A DNA stretch of 64,000 nucleotides from Bacteroidia bacterium (GTDB taxonomy: Bacteria > Bacteroidota > Bacteroidia > J057). A program made the position numbers and the translations under genes. Positions 18,114-26,686 of this stretch are shown piece after piece (positions within the stretch are counted from its first letter, which is position 1; every line of letters starts with the position of its first letter). The notes below the pieces were generated by a model. It ran no database searches, was not told the origin of the DNA, and was given only the letters and a program-made list of their open reading frames with translations. The stretch spans positions 1,736,001-1,800,000 of the forward strand of contig JAWPMV010000001.1 of NCBI GenBank assembly GCA_033391075.1. Reading direction: 5' to 3'.

Positions 18114-21104
18114 TCAACTTTCCAAATAATCCTTGCACAACTTTATGGCTTGCTGTAAACTCAGGTTAAGGCTTTCATTTTTTGCTAATTGAAAAGCCTC
18201 ACTGCCCAGCATTTCACTTAGATTACTTTGTAATTTTGCTCCAATTTCTTTTTCACTGTTGGGCACAGGCATATGTATAGAGCGCCTGAAAGCTTGAGCA
18301 ATGTGGAACAATGTTGCGGCTAGAGAAAAATCCTTTCTGACTTCGGCAAGGCGGGCAGTAAACTCAAGGGCAAGACATGCTGTTAGGTAGGAGCTTTGGC
18401 TTTTATCGAGTTTAAGCAGCCTTAAAGTATAGAATTTAAGTTCCTCATATTTACCCAGGGCAAAGGATATATGGCATTTGGTCCTGTAGGTATTTATCTG
18501 CCACATTAACGGAAGGTCCTTTTTAGAAAAAACGGGAAGGTATTCCTCAATAATGGCTTCAGCTTCATCCGGAAGATTTTTGGATAGAGCTAATCGAGCA
18601 CGTATATCTGAGAGGATAATAAGGGTTACCTCTGAGGGACTTAGTTGGTTCCACTCATGTGCCTCATCTACCAATTCCTGGCATTTTTCATATTCCCCCA
18701 ATTCGAAATACGCCTGGCAAGACTGATTGATGGCGTGTTGAAGAACGGTCAATTCCCTGGCTTCTCTATGCCTTTTCAGAGAAAACTTTAAGAGATCTAT
18801 GGCTTTCTGGTATTCCGCTTTGTAAATCAAGGGAAGGGACATATTGGAATAGTTATATCCCATCCATCTTTCATTGCCAAGTTCTTTTGCCATGGGAACA
18901 ATCTTTTCAAAGGTAGTTACAGCCTGATCCAGTTCTCCCTTTAAAAAATGGAGAAAGCCCAGGTTGTTGTGAACTCCTATAGAAAATGGGTGAGTTCCCA
19001 TGGTTTTGAGTGGAGCTTTCAGTCTCTCAAAGCTCTTTTCTGCTTGGGTCAAATTCCCGCTGTTGACCTGGACAAAAAAGAGATGATTCAGGGCCTCCAG
19101 ACTTTTTTTATCATTTCCTTCTTTCGTAAAAAAGTCGAGGCAATCTTTGAAAATATCTTCCAGGCCCTTCATGTCAGCCAGATAGAAGCACATAACTCCA
19201 AAGGAGAGTTTTGCCTCGATTTGGTCTTTTTTGATTTCCTCGCTAACGGGAATAGCCAGGATTTTACTCAAGATCTGTATGCCTTCTTTGACGGAACCTT
19301 GATTGCTCCAAAAAGGCCGCATTGCCTGACCCAGGCGATAGGCTTTTTTCATTTCTCCCAACTCAATGGCATACTCTATGGCTGCTTTTAAATTGGTAAG
19401 TTCCAGATCCAGAATTGATGTCCACTTTTGGGCTTCTTCATGGCCGGAGCTCAGTTTTTTGGAAGCATTTTCAGCTAATTGCAGGTAATAGTCAATATGA
19501 GCCAGCTTATATATTTCGTCTTTAACGGCTAGTTTTAATTGATCTGAAGCAAATTCTCTAATGGTTTCTAACATATAGAAACGAGAGGCCCTTTCTTCTA
19601 TTTTGATGAGGCTTTTATCTAGCAGATCTTCTATGCCTTCCTCAAAATCCCAGTCTGCCAGTCCGTTTTGAATACATACCGCATGAATGGCCTCAAAATC
19701 GGAGCCTCCCACAAAAACCGATAGACGATTCAATAACTCTTGTTCTTCCTTATCCAGGAGCTTGTAGCTCCAATTTATGGTCTGCCTCAAGGTCTGATGC
19801 CTTTCAGGCATCTGCACATCTCTGGTTTTCAGTACATCCAGGCTTTGCCCGAGTCGTTCGAGTAAAGTTTCTGGGGAAAATATTTTAGTTCTTGCAGCAG
19901 CCAGCTCAAGGGCTAAGGGCAATCCATCGAGACGTGTGCATATTTCAGCGATATAGCTGGAATTCTTGCTACTTAATTCAAAACTTCGCCTGGCTTGCTT
20001 AGCGCGTTGGCAAAAAAGGTCAATGGCTGGATTTGCCCTCAAAACATCCAGATCATTTATCTGTGAAGGTTTAGGCAAAGGAAGAGGTTCTACGGGGAAC
20101 TCTACCTCGCCGGCAATATTCAAAATGATCCTACTGGTTACTATTATTTTTATTTCCGGACAATTAATGAGCAATTCGGCGAGCCATTGACTGGCAGATA
20201 CAATTTGTTCAAAATTGTCCAGGATCAGGAGCATCTGTTTGCCTGCCAGGTACTGCATGAGATGGTCCGTCGCGTCGCGAATCCCGGGTTTCAAGCCCAG
20301 ACTTTCTGTAATTGCAAAAGCCAGCATATCAGGATCCGTAATGGCAGCAAGAGAAATCCATCTTACGCCTTCTCGAAAATCGAATTGGATACTTTCAGCA
20401 ACTTTTAGGGATAATCTGGTCTTTCCTGATCCTCCGGGCCCTGTTAAGGTTAGCAGAGGGTTGTTTCTGACCAATAACGCTATTTCCTCCTGTTCTCGTT
20501 CTCTTCCTACAAAACTGGTGAGAGATCTGGGGAGTTTGAAGGTATTTTCTTTTCGCCTCCCTTTTCCACTTAATTCATCGGGCGCAGGTACGATTATTCC
20601 CTCATGCTGGACAGCAAACAATTCCTTCGCTTTCTGGACATTCTTAAATTGGAAGGCACCCATTGAACGAAAGGAAAATTGTTGTTGATTTTTGACCTGC
20701 TCCACAATTTCGCCTGATACCAAAATACTCCCTGTCGCTGCGAAAGATTCAACGCGTGAAGCTACGTTTACTGCATCCCCGATTAGTTGGTCATTTTCAA
20801 TCACTACATCCCCCAAATGTATGCCTATCCGGAGTGGTACTTCTATGGGTTCTTTCAATCGAAGTTGCATGTCAACGGCACATTGAATAGCCTCGACCAC
20901 ACTGGGGAAAATGCTTAGAGTACCGTCTCCAAAATACTGAATGATCTGACCATGAAATTCCTGATGAAGGTGATTGAATACTTCTCTATGGCGCTCTCGC
21001 TTTTTCCTTGCCAAGGCCTCATCTTGCTGCATCAGTGCTGTATATCCTACCATATCGGTAAACATAATGGCAGCTAGCATTCGCCGGGAGTTTTTTGGCG
21101 TCAT
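18114..21104 (-). CDS. Class III nucleotidyl cyclase - AAA/NB-ARC-like ATPase - TPR signalling protein
   Basis: A 996-residue cytosolic multidomain protein. Residues ~8-165 are a class III cyclase domain with the metal aspartates Asp17 (FTDMVGY) and Asp60 (YFGDG) and the transition-state pair Asn113/Arg117 (GDAVNVASR). Residues ~190-500 are a STAND-type ATPase: FVGRERE, Walker A GPGGSGKT (222-229), Walker B LLILDN (292-297), LPLALELAAARTK. The rest is TPR-like helices and no C-terminal DNA-binding domain is visible. The two positions that normally choose the base (Lys and Asp) are Gln56 and Gln106 here, as judged by spacing from Asp60 and Asn113. The mycobacterial Rv0386 cyclase, with a similar domain order, also departs from the Lys/Asp rule. 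Product (cAMP, cGMP or none) is uncertain. Confidence 0.9.
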   Translation of the reverse strand: MTPKNSRRMLAAIMFTDMVGYTALMQQDEALARKKRERHREVFNHLHQEFHGQIIQYFGDGTLSIFPSVVEAIQCAVDMQLRLKEPIEVPLRIGIHLGDVVIENDQLIGDAVNVASRVESFAATGSILVSGEIVEQVKNQQQFSFRSMGAFQFKNVQKAKELFAVQHEGIIVPAPDELSGKGRRKENTFKLPRSLTSFVGREREQEEIALLVRNNPLLTLTGPGGSGKTRLSLKVAESIQFDFREGVRWISLAAITDPDMLAFAITESLGLKPGIRDATDHLMQYLAGKQMLLILDNFEQIVSASQWLAELLINCPEIKIIVTSRIILNIAGEVEFPVEPLPLPKPSQINDLDVLRANPAIDLFCQRAKQARRSFELSSKNSSYIAEICTRLDGLPLALELAAARTKIFSPETLLERLGQSLDVLKTRDVQMPERHQTLRQTINWSYKLLDKEEQELLNRLSVFVGGSDFEAIHAVCIQNGLADWDFEEGIEDLLDKSLIKIEERASRFYMLETIREFASDQLKLAVKDEIYKLAHIDYYLQLAENASKKLSSGHEEAQKWTSILDLELTNLKAAIEYAIELGEMKKAYRLGQAMRPFWSNQGSVKEGIQILSKILAIPVSEEIKKDQIEAKLSFGVMCFYLADMKGLEDIFKDCLDFFTKEGNDKKSLEALNHLFFVQVNSGNLTQAEKSFERLKAPLKTMGTHPFSIGVHNNLGFLHFLKGELDQAVTTFEKIVPMAKELGNERWMGYNYSNMSLPLIYKAEYQKAIDLLKFSLKRHREARELTVLQHAINQSCQAYFELGEYEKCQELVDEAHEWNQLSPSEVTLIILSDIRARLALSKNLPDEAEAIIEEYLPVFSKKDLPLMWQINTYRTKCHISFALGKYEELKFYTLRLLKLDKSQSSYLTACLALEFTARLAEVRKDFSLAATLFHIAQAFRRSIHMPVPNSEKEIGAKLQSNLSEMLGSEAFQLAKNESLNLSLQQAIKLCKDYLES

Positions 21105-21222
21105 GGAATTTTTCTTTGCGGTAGATTCCGAAAATAGCCAATTCTACTTCTAAACCAAAGAAAGCTCCTTCAGCCATCTGGCTTAATAAAATTCAAAATA
21201 GAATTAGTGTTATTCTTTCTCT

Positions 21223-22821
21223 TCATTCCGCCAACTTCATCTCAAACTCAGCTCCTGCTTGCGCAAAGCGCATTTTTTTCTCCGCAGGAATGAAGGTGAT
21301 CAATAAGCCAATTTCCTCATTTGAGAATACATGATCTCCTTCAGCTGTAAGGGGAAAAGAAGGTTGACCGGTGCCCTGAGCGATAAGTTGGCCTGCCTCT
21401 TTGCGAAAGGTTATGTCCAGCGGTAATTGATCGGAGGTATAGGTTCCCAAATATTGATCGAGATCGACCTTCGAGGGTTTAGGAGAGCTAGCTGCTTGAG
21501 TAGCTTGTTTCATACTCAACTCAAAGGCCATTCCTTGTTGCTCAAAGTGCATCATTTTTTCCTCGGGAATGAATTTGATTTTGACCCCGTATTTCAAAAT
21601 GGAAAATTTGTGATCTCCTTCCGCCTTGAGGACATCTGAGGCTTGTCCGGGAATCCCCAGGGAAAGGGTATTTCCCTCCTTGCTGACGGTCAAATCCATG
21701 GGGAGCTTATCGGACTCATAGGTTCCCACGTACTGGTCTAAATCCTCACTGCTCAATTCGATAAAATCGAAGGATGGCAATTCATAAGGCTTGTCAAAAA
21801 CTTCTCTCAAGACCGCTATTGCGACATCATGACTTCCGTAGTTGGAGCCGTTGCAGATAAGGGCTATGGAGACATCACTTTCTTCAAAGTAAGTCAAACT
21901 TGAACTATATGCGTCGATAGCGCCAGTGTGCCCCCATCCTGTCATTTCATCAATCTTTGTTTCTTCAATACCAAATCCATAGGAAGCATCCGTTAGAGGT
22001 TTCATTTGTGCTAAACTTTGGGCGGAAATCAGCTTGCCATTAAATAGAGCTTTTGCAAAGCGACACAAATCTGTAGGTGTTGAAATAATGCCTCCTGCTC
22101 CTTGAGGAATGGACATATCTTCTTCGGAACTTAAGGTCCATGCATCCTTCATCCGATATGAACGCGCTTCACCTTTCGAAGAATTGATTTTCCCTCCATA
22201 AGTGGTATTTTCCAAAGCTAAAGGCTCTATGATGTATTGCTCAAGGATGTCTGAGTAGGATTTATCAAAGGTCCTTTCCAGCAGGAAGCTTAATAATACA
22301 TAGTTTGAATTGCTGTAGACATGCTTAGCATCTGCTTCGAAGCCAATACCCTTACTAACAATGGTATCTAGCAGAGCAGCTTTCGTTATAGGTTCTAAGT
22401 GCCATGAGAAAAAACTCTTGTCTGTAAATGTGTTTATCCCGCTACGATGATTGAGTAGGTGGCGAATGGAGATTTTGTCAGCATTTTTGATTCTGGGGAA
22501 ATACTTCTCAATGGTATCATCTAAATCAATTTTCCCCATTTCTACCGCTTTCATAATAAGTGTGGCAGTGAATGTTTTGCTGATGGATCCAATTCTGAAT
22601 TTGGTTTCGCTTGTGTTAGGGATCTTTTTTTCTAAATCGGCATATCCGATTGCTTTCGTATAAATGATTTCGCCCCCCCGAGAAACAGCGACACTTCCAA
22701 AATATCGGTCATTCTCTTCTAGTGTGGTAAAGAATTTATCCAGTTTGGAAAATTGAGTGTTTTGTCCTAATCCAATTATAGAGACAAAAAGGCATGCGAT
22801 AGTTGTGATAATATATTTCAT
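21223..22821 (-). CDS. Secreted serine hydrolase, beta-lactamase class C/D-Ala-D-Ala peptidase family, with tandem C-terminal modules
   Basis: A 532-residue exported protein with a signal peptide ending near residue 20. The catalytic domain (about 25-345) has Ser79-x-x-Lys82 (SISK), the Tyr169-Ser-Asn motif and a C-terminal HTG triad, all expected for the penicillin-binding-protein-like serine hydrolases. Two similar modules of about 85 residues follow (about 355-440 and 450-532). Each runs DLDQYxGTYxSDxLPxDxT ... EGDHxFS ... ITFIPxEKxMxF, a DUF3471-like lipocalin-type barrel; most relatives carry one. Substrates could be peptidoglycan peptides, D-amino-acid peptides or esters. Expression appears monocistronic; the divergent gene is a sensor kinase. 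Confidence 0.9.
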   Translation of the reverse strand: MKYIITTIACLFVSIIGLGQNTQFSKLDKFFTTLEENDRYFGSVAVSRGGEIIYTKAIGYADLEKKIPNTSETKFRIGSISKTFTATLIMKAVEMGKIDLDDTIEKYFPRIKNADKISIRHLLNHRSGINTFTDKSFFSWHLEPITKAALLDTIVSKGIGFEADAKHVYSNSNYVLLSFLLERTFDKSYSDILEQYIIEPLALENTTYGGKINSSKGEARSYRMKDAWTLSSEEDMSIPQGAGGIISTPTDLCRFAKALFNGKLISAQSLAQMKPLTDASYGFGIEETKIDEMTGWGHTGAIDAYSSSLTYFEESDVSIALICNGSNYGSHDVAIAVLREVFDKPYELPSFDFIELSSEDLDQYVGTYESDKLPMDLTVSKEGNTLSLGIPGQASDVLKAEGDHKFSILKYGVKIKFIPEEKMMHFEQQGMAFELSMKQATQAASSPKPSKVDLDQYLGTYTSDQLPLDITFRKEAGQLIAQGTGQPSFPLTAEGDHVFSNEEIGLLITFIPAEKKMRFAQAGAEFEMKLAE

Positions 22822-23001
22822 GAATCTAGTATTAATGATTAGTTGATCTTCTGTTACAATCCCAATCTAGATCGATGAATCCGTCAAAAAATATATTAGT
22901 GATCTACCCTAAGCGAGCTGTGACCAGATAAGAAATAGCTGTGATTAAAGGCGTACGTCACAAAAAATAGAAAGGGCGGATATTCTTTCTTAGCTTTTGC
23001 T

Positions 23002-23988
23002 ATGATTCGGTTTTTACAAAAACGATGGGTATATCATAGCTTAATTTGGACAAGCGCTTATTTTGCCCTGATACTGGTTAACTTTTATGAGGAAGGGGAA
23101 ATCGAAAGCTTTTTCTTATTCATTAAAGAGCCGATCCTTTTTTTAATTCCCATTATCCTGACCACCTATTTGGCCTTTTGGGCAAAGGAGAAACTCTTCG
23201 ACAGTCGCAGCTATTTACTCTACTTTCTGGCTGCAGCAGGAATTGTGTTTATTGGAGTCGCACTTAATGAATTTCTACAAGGCTTTGATCCAGTTATACA
23301 TATAACTCGTTCTCAAAACATTGCCAATTTTATTTTTATACAGATCTTCGTTTTAGGACTTCAATATTTCAAGCGAGGGATTATCAATCAATACCAACTC
23401 CAGGAACTCAGATTCAAGACGGCCATGGCTGAGCTCAAAGCCCTCAAAGCGCAAATCAATCCGCACTTCCTCTTCAATACCTTGAATAACATCTATGGCA
23501 TAAATCAACTCAATCCTGAACAGGGCTCTGAAATGATTATGGAATTATCAGATGTGATGCGCTATCATCTGGAGTTCTCCAAAGAAGCCAAGGTAAAACT
23601 GCAGGATGAAGTGGAGCTATTACAATCCTACATAAAGTTAGAACAGCTGAGGTTGAGAGAAACCTGCGAGCTGAAGATAGATTTTGAAGAGGCAGATAAA
23701 AGTCTCATGATTTCCCCTTTACTTTTCATCCCTTTTGTAGAAAATGCCTTTAAACATGGAACCCACCCCACAAAAGATTGCTTTGTCCATATCAATCTCA
23801 GTACAAATCCGGATGGCCTTCTCTTCAGGGTAAAGAATAGCCTCATTCCTAACCAGAAAGTGGTCAAAACGAATATTGGACTTCAGAATACCAAGAGAAG
23901 ATTGGAATTGCTATTTCCTGAAAAACATAAGTTGGACATCATCAAAAAGGACAATTATCATCTCGTGGAATTACAGATTGAGCTATGA
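23002..23988 (+). CDS. LytS-type sensor histidine kinase
   Basis: A 328-residue membrane kinase with four predicted helices (residues ~13-27, 41-60, 70-91, 105-122) and a cytoplasmic His_kinase domain. The phospho-acceptor is His155 in AQINPHFLFNTLNNIYGIN. The ATP-binding part shows PFVENAFKHGTHP (N box) and TNIGLQNTKRRLELLF (G box). No extracellular sensor domain is present, so the signal is probably sensed within the membrane. It ends in a 4-base ATGA overlap with the LytTR regulator at 23985, so the pair is co-translated. A near-match to a -7 element lies directly upstream but is not good enough to call. Confidence 0.93.
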   Translation: MIRFLQKRWVYHSLIWTSAYFALILVNFYEEGEIESFFLFIKEPILFLIPIILTTYLAFWAKEKLFDSRSYLLYFLAAAGIVFIGVALNEFLQGFDPVIHITRSQNIANFIFIQIFVLGLQYFKRGIINQYQLQELRFKTAMAELKALKAQINPHFLFNTLNNIYGINQLNPEQGSEMIMELSDVMRYHLEFSKEAKVKLQDEVELLQSYIKLEQLRLRETCELKIDFEEADKSLMISPLLFIPFVENAFKHGTHPTKDCFVHINLSTNPDGLLFRVKNSLIPNQKVVKTNIGLQNTKRRLELLFPEKHKLDIIKKDNYHLVELQIEL

Positions 23989-24725
23989 CACACATAAAAA
24001 TACTCATTGTAGATGATGAACCCCTTGCACATAAGGTGCTGGAAAATTATTGTCAGAATATTGATTATGTAGAAGTAGTCGGGCATTGTTATGATGGCAT
24101 TTCTACCCTGAATTTTCTCAATAAAGAAGAGGTAGATGTAGTTCTATTGGACATTCAAATGCCGGAATTAACGGGCCTGGAATTGCTAGATACCCTGAAA
24201 AACAATGCACCCAAAATCATATTTACCACTGCCTATACAGAATATGCGATGCAGAGTTTTGACTATGATCAGGTCGTTGATTATTTACACAAACCTATAC
24301 GTCTTACAAGATTTATTAAGGCCTTAGAAAGACTGAAGAGGGTTCTGTTGCTGGAAAGGGAATTTAAAGCTCAACCATCAGTACAAGAGAAAGAAAACAC
24401 CCAGGTTTCGGAGGCAGATTTCATTAGCCTGAAAGACAATAAGATCATTTACCGAATCCCTTATGCCGACATTAATTACATTCAATCCTGGGGAAATTAC
24501 CTCAAGTTTTTTTTGAAAGATCAGCAGATTAAACTGATACGCAAGACCATTAAAGCTCTCGAATCAGAACTCTCTTCCCGGCATTTTTTAAGGATCCATA
24601 AATCCTACATAGTCAATATCAATTGCGTGAAATCTATAGAAGGCAATCAGGTAAAACTGGAAGATCTCTACTTGCCTATTGGGAAAAGTTATTCGGTGAA
24701 TGTGAAGAAGACTCTTGCGGGTTGA
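23985..24725 (+). CDS. LytTR-family response regulator
   Basis: A 246-residue DNA-binding regulator. The receiver domain has the acidic pair in IVDDEP, phospho-acceptor Asp56 (VVLLDIQMP), Thr in IIFTTAYTEYA and Lys in YLHKPI. A linker at about 120-140 leads to a LytTR domain (about 145-246) with NKIIYRIPYADINYIQSWGN and FLRIHKSYIVNINCVKSI. It is coupled to the kinase upstream. The target promoters cannot be told from the sequence; the M14 peptidase gene, 150 bases downstream on the same strand, is a candidate by position. Confidence 0.93.
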   Translation: MTHIKILIVDDEPLAHKVLENYCQNIDYVEVVGHCYDGISTLNFLNKEEVDVVLLDIQMPELTGLELLDTLKNNAPKIIFTTAYTEYAMQSFDYDQVVDYLHKPIRLTRFIKALERLKRVLLLEREFKAQPSVQEKENTQVSEADFISLKDNKIIYRIPYADINYIQSWGNYLKFFLKDQQIKLIRKTIKALESELSSRHFLRIHKSYIVNINCVKSIEGNQVKLEDLYLPIGKSYSVNVKKTLAG

Positions 24726-24887
24726 AAAGATTGCCTAACCTCAGTAAAATTGAGTTTTTGCCTTAGCTTTTTAGCCAGGAATATCTATGCTGAGGATCGG
24801 CTTAGTCCAATTTTTGAATTATATTTAGCATCCGTCCTGTATATGTGTTAAGAATCTGGACGGACTTATCATCTAAACTTGCGTCCT

Positions 24888-26489
24888 GTGAAATACACCC
24901 TCTTAGCCTGTTTATTGCTTCCCTTGAGTCTAGGTGCTCAAATCTCAGAAAAACTCATTACTAAAGCAGAAAAGACCTCCTACAAAGAAACTTCTTCCTC
25001 CCAGGAGGTTGTGGACTTTGTGGAAGCTGTGAAAGCAGAAAGTGAGCTTGTCCATGTCGAGTCCATGTTTAGCAGTAAAGGAGGAAAGACTTCGCCTGTG
25101 GTTGTCATGGCAAATCCAAAAATTAATAGCCCCCAAGCCGCAAAGGAAAGTGGAAAAATACTTGTCTACATACAGGGAAATATTCACGGAGGAGAGGTGG
25201 AAGGTAAAGAGGCCTTGCAAATCCTGATGCGAGAGATCCTTTTTGGAGAAAAACAGCATTTGCTTGATAATCAAATTCTCATATTTGCCCCTAATTACAA
25301 TGTGGATGGGAACGATAAACTGGGCGAAAATCGACCTTCTCAAGATGGAAGTCCCATATTGACAGGTGAGCGAAGAAGTGGGGAAGATTTTGACTTGAAT
25401 AGAGATGGAATGAAAATGGAAGCCATAGAAAGCCAGGGACTTTTTGCTAATGTAATCTTAAGATGGGATCCAGATGTTTTTGTGGATCTTCACACCACCA
25501 ATGGTACCTGGCATGGCAATCAATTGACCTATGCACATTCTTATTTGTCTGCAGGGGATCCAGCTACCTCTACCTATACTGAAAATACCATGCTTCCAGC
25601 CATCAAAGAGAAGGTGCTCGAGGAATACGGCTTACATTTCGACATTTATGGTGGATACAGCTTGCGGCAAGCTTGGCCTCCCAAAAATCTCTATACCTAC
25701 AACCACCATCCAAGATATTTGGTCAATCAGTTTGGGCTGAGAAATCGAATTGCGATTTTAAGTGAAACCTTTGCGCATTTAAAATTTTACGACAGAATCC
25801 ATGCTGCACATACCTTTGCTACAGAGATTCTGGAATATACGCATACACATTCAGCTGAAATCCAGGCCATCAATAAAAAAAGTGAAGAGGCCAGTATACA
25901 TCTCGTGAAAGAGCAAGGCGGGAAGGTGCAAAAAGGGGTGAGGTTTCAAATGGTTCCTACAGGAAAGCCCTTTACGCTAAGAACCTATGACCACTATTCC
26001 TATACAGATGAGGAAGGCAAAACGAAATATGTACGTAAACCCAATATCATAAACGTACCCAATGTCAATAATTACAGTGCATTCAAAGCAACTACTGAAG
26101 CGACTTTGCCCAAAGGATATTTGATTCCGGCTGAGTTCGTTGCTGTTGTTGAAAAACTGCGTGCACATGGGGTTAAAATAGAGCAACTGGAAAAGGCGCA
26201 AAGATTCAATGGGGAAGTGTTTATGATTGAAGAATATCAGCTATCCAAGCGACGCTTTGAGCATCATTATATGGCAACAGCCGTGGGGGAGTTTAAAGAA
26301 GAAAAGAAGCGTTTTCCCGCGGGTACCTACCATATAGACCTGGCTCAACCCCTTGCAAATCTCATTTTCTATTTATTGGAACCTCAGTCTGATGATGGAC
26401 TTCTTAGCTGGAACTTTTTCGACGATTTTATGGGAAAGAGCGGAAAGCTGGAGCAAGCAGTTGCCTATCCCATATTTAAGTATTGGTAA
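24888..26489 (+). CDS. Secreted M14-family zinc carboxypeptidase
   Basis: A 533-residue exported metallopeptidase. The signal peptide is KYTLLACLLLPLSLGAQ. The zinc site is built from His100 and Glu103 (QGNIHGGEVEGKEAL) and a second His near residue 202 (FVDLHTTNGTWHG). The likely general base is the Glu of AILSETFAHLKF. NVDGND, ENRPSQDG and DFDLNRDGMK are typical of bacterial M14 enzymes. I chose the GTG at 24888 because it sits directly before a normal signal peptide; a TTG nine bases upstream is the alternative. It probably removes C-terminal residues from peptides or acts on wall peptides outside the inner membrane. Confidence 0.9.
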   Translation: MKYTLLACLLLPLSLGAQISEKLITKAEKTSYKETSSSQEVVDFVEAVKAESELVHVESMFSSKGGKTSPVVVMANPKINSPQAAKESGKILVYIQGNIHGGEVEGKEALQILMREILFGEKQHLLDNQILIFAPNYNVDGNDKLGENRPSQDGSPILTGERRSGEDFDLNRDGMKMEAIESQGLFANVILRWDPDVFVDLHTTNGTWHGNQLTYAHSYLSAGDPATSTYTENTMLPAIKEKVLEEYGLHFDIYGGYSLRQAWPPKNLYTYNHHPRYLVNQFGLRNRIAILSETFAHLKFYDRIHAAHTFATEILEYTHTHSAEIQAINKKSEEASIHLVKEQGGKVQKGVRFQMVPTGKPFTLRTYDHYSYTDEEGKTKYVRKPNIINVPNVNNYSAFKATTEATLPKGYLIPAEFVAVVEKLRAHGVKIEQLEKAQRFNGEVFMIEEYQLSKRRFEHHYMATAVGEFKEEKKRFPAGTYHIDLAQPLANLIFYLLEPQSDDGLLSWNFFDDFMGKSGKLEQAVAYPIFKYW

Positions 26490-26517
26490 GAGGAAGTGAA
26501 GCTAAGTAAAATAGATC

Positions 26518-26670
26518 ATGGAGTTTACATTAAGGATAAAAGAAGGGGAGGTAATCTATATTAGCTTTTGGAAGATGCAAGGGAAGTTGGTGCTTAGTGT
26601 CTCTGGTGAAAATATTTACAGTGCTTTTTATGCACAGGAAGAAAACAGCAAGAAAGCTGTAAATAGGTAA
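26518..26670 (+). CDS. Possible small protein, 50 residues
   Basis: A short open frame between the M14 peptidase and the alginate-lyase-like gene, on the same strand. It opens with ATG and reads MEFTLRIKEGEVIYISFWKM and on to a TAA 17 bases before the next ATG. The amino acid content is ordinary and the spacing fits a small gene in an operon, but I recognise no family and see no ribosome-binding site. It could equally be a chance frame in the gap. Confidence 0.35.
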   Translation: MEFTLRIKEGEVIYISFWKMQGKLVLSVSGENIYSAFYAQEENSKKAVNR

Positions 26671-26686
26671 AACAAAATCTTTTCTC

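Noticed and set aside
20215-20688. 157-codon plus-strand frame
   Set aside because: Opposite the conserved STAND ATPase motifs of the cyclase gene; no recognisable domain.
22981-23001. Promoter for the first LytS kinase (TAGCTTTTG)
   Set aside because: The spacing inside the box is one base too long and it would end almost on the start codon; no -33 partner was convincing.
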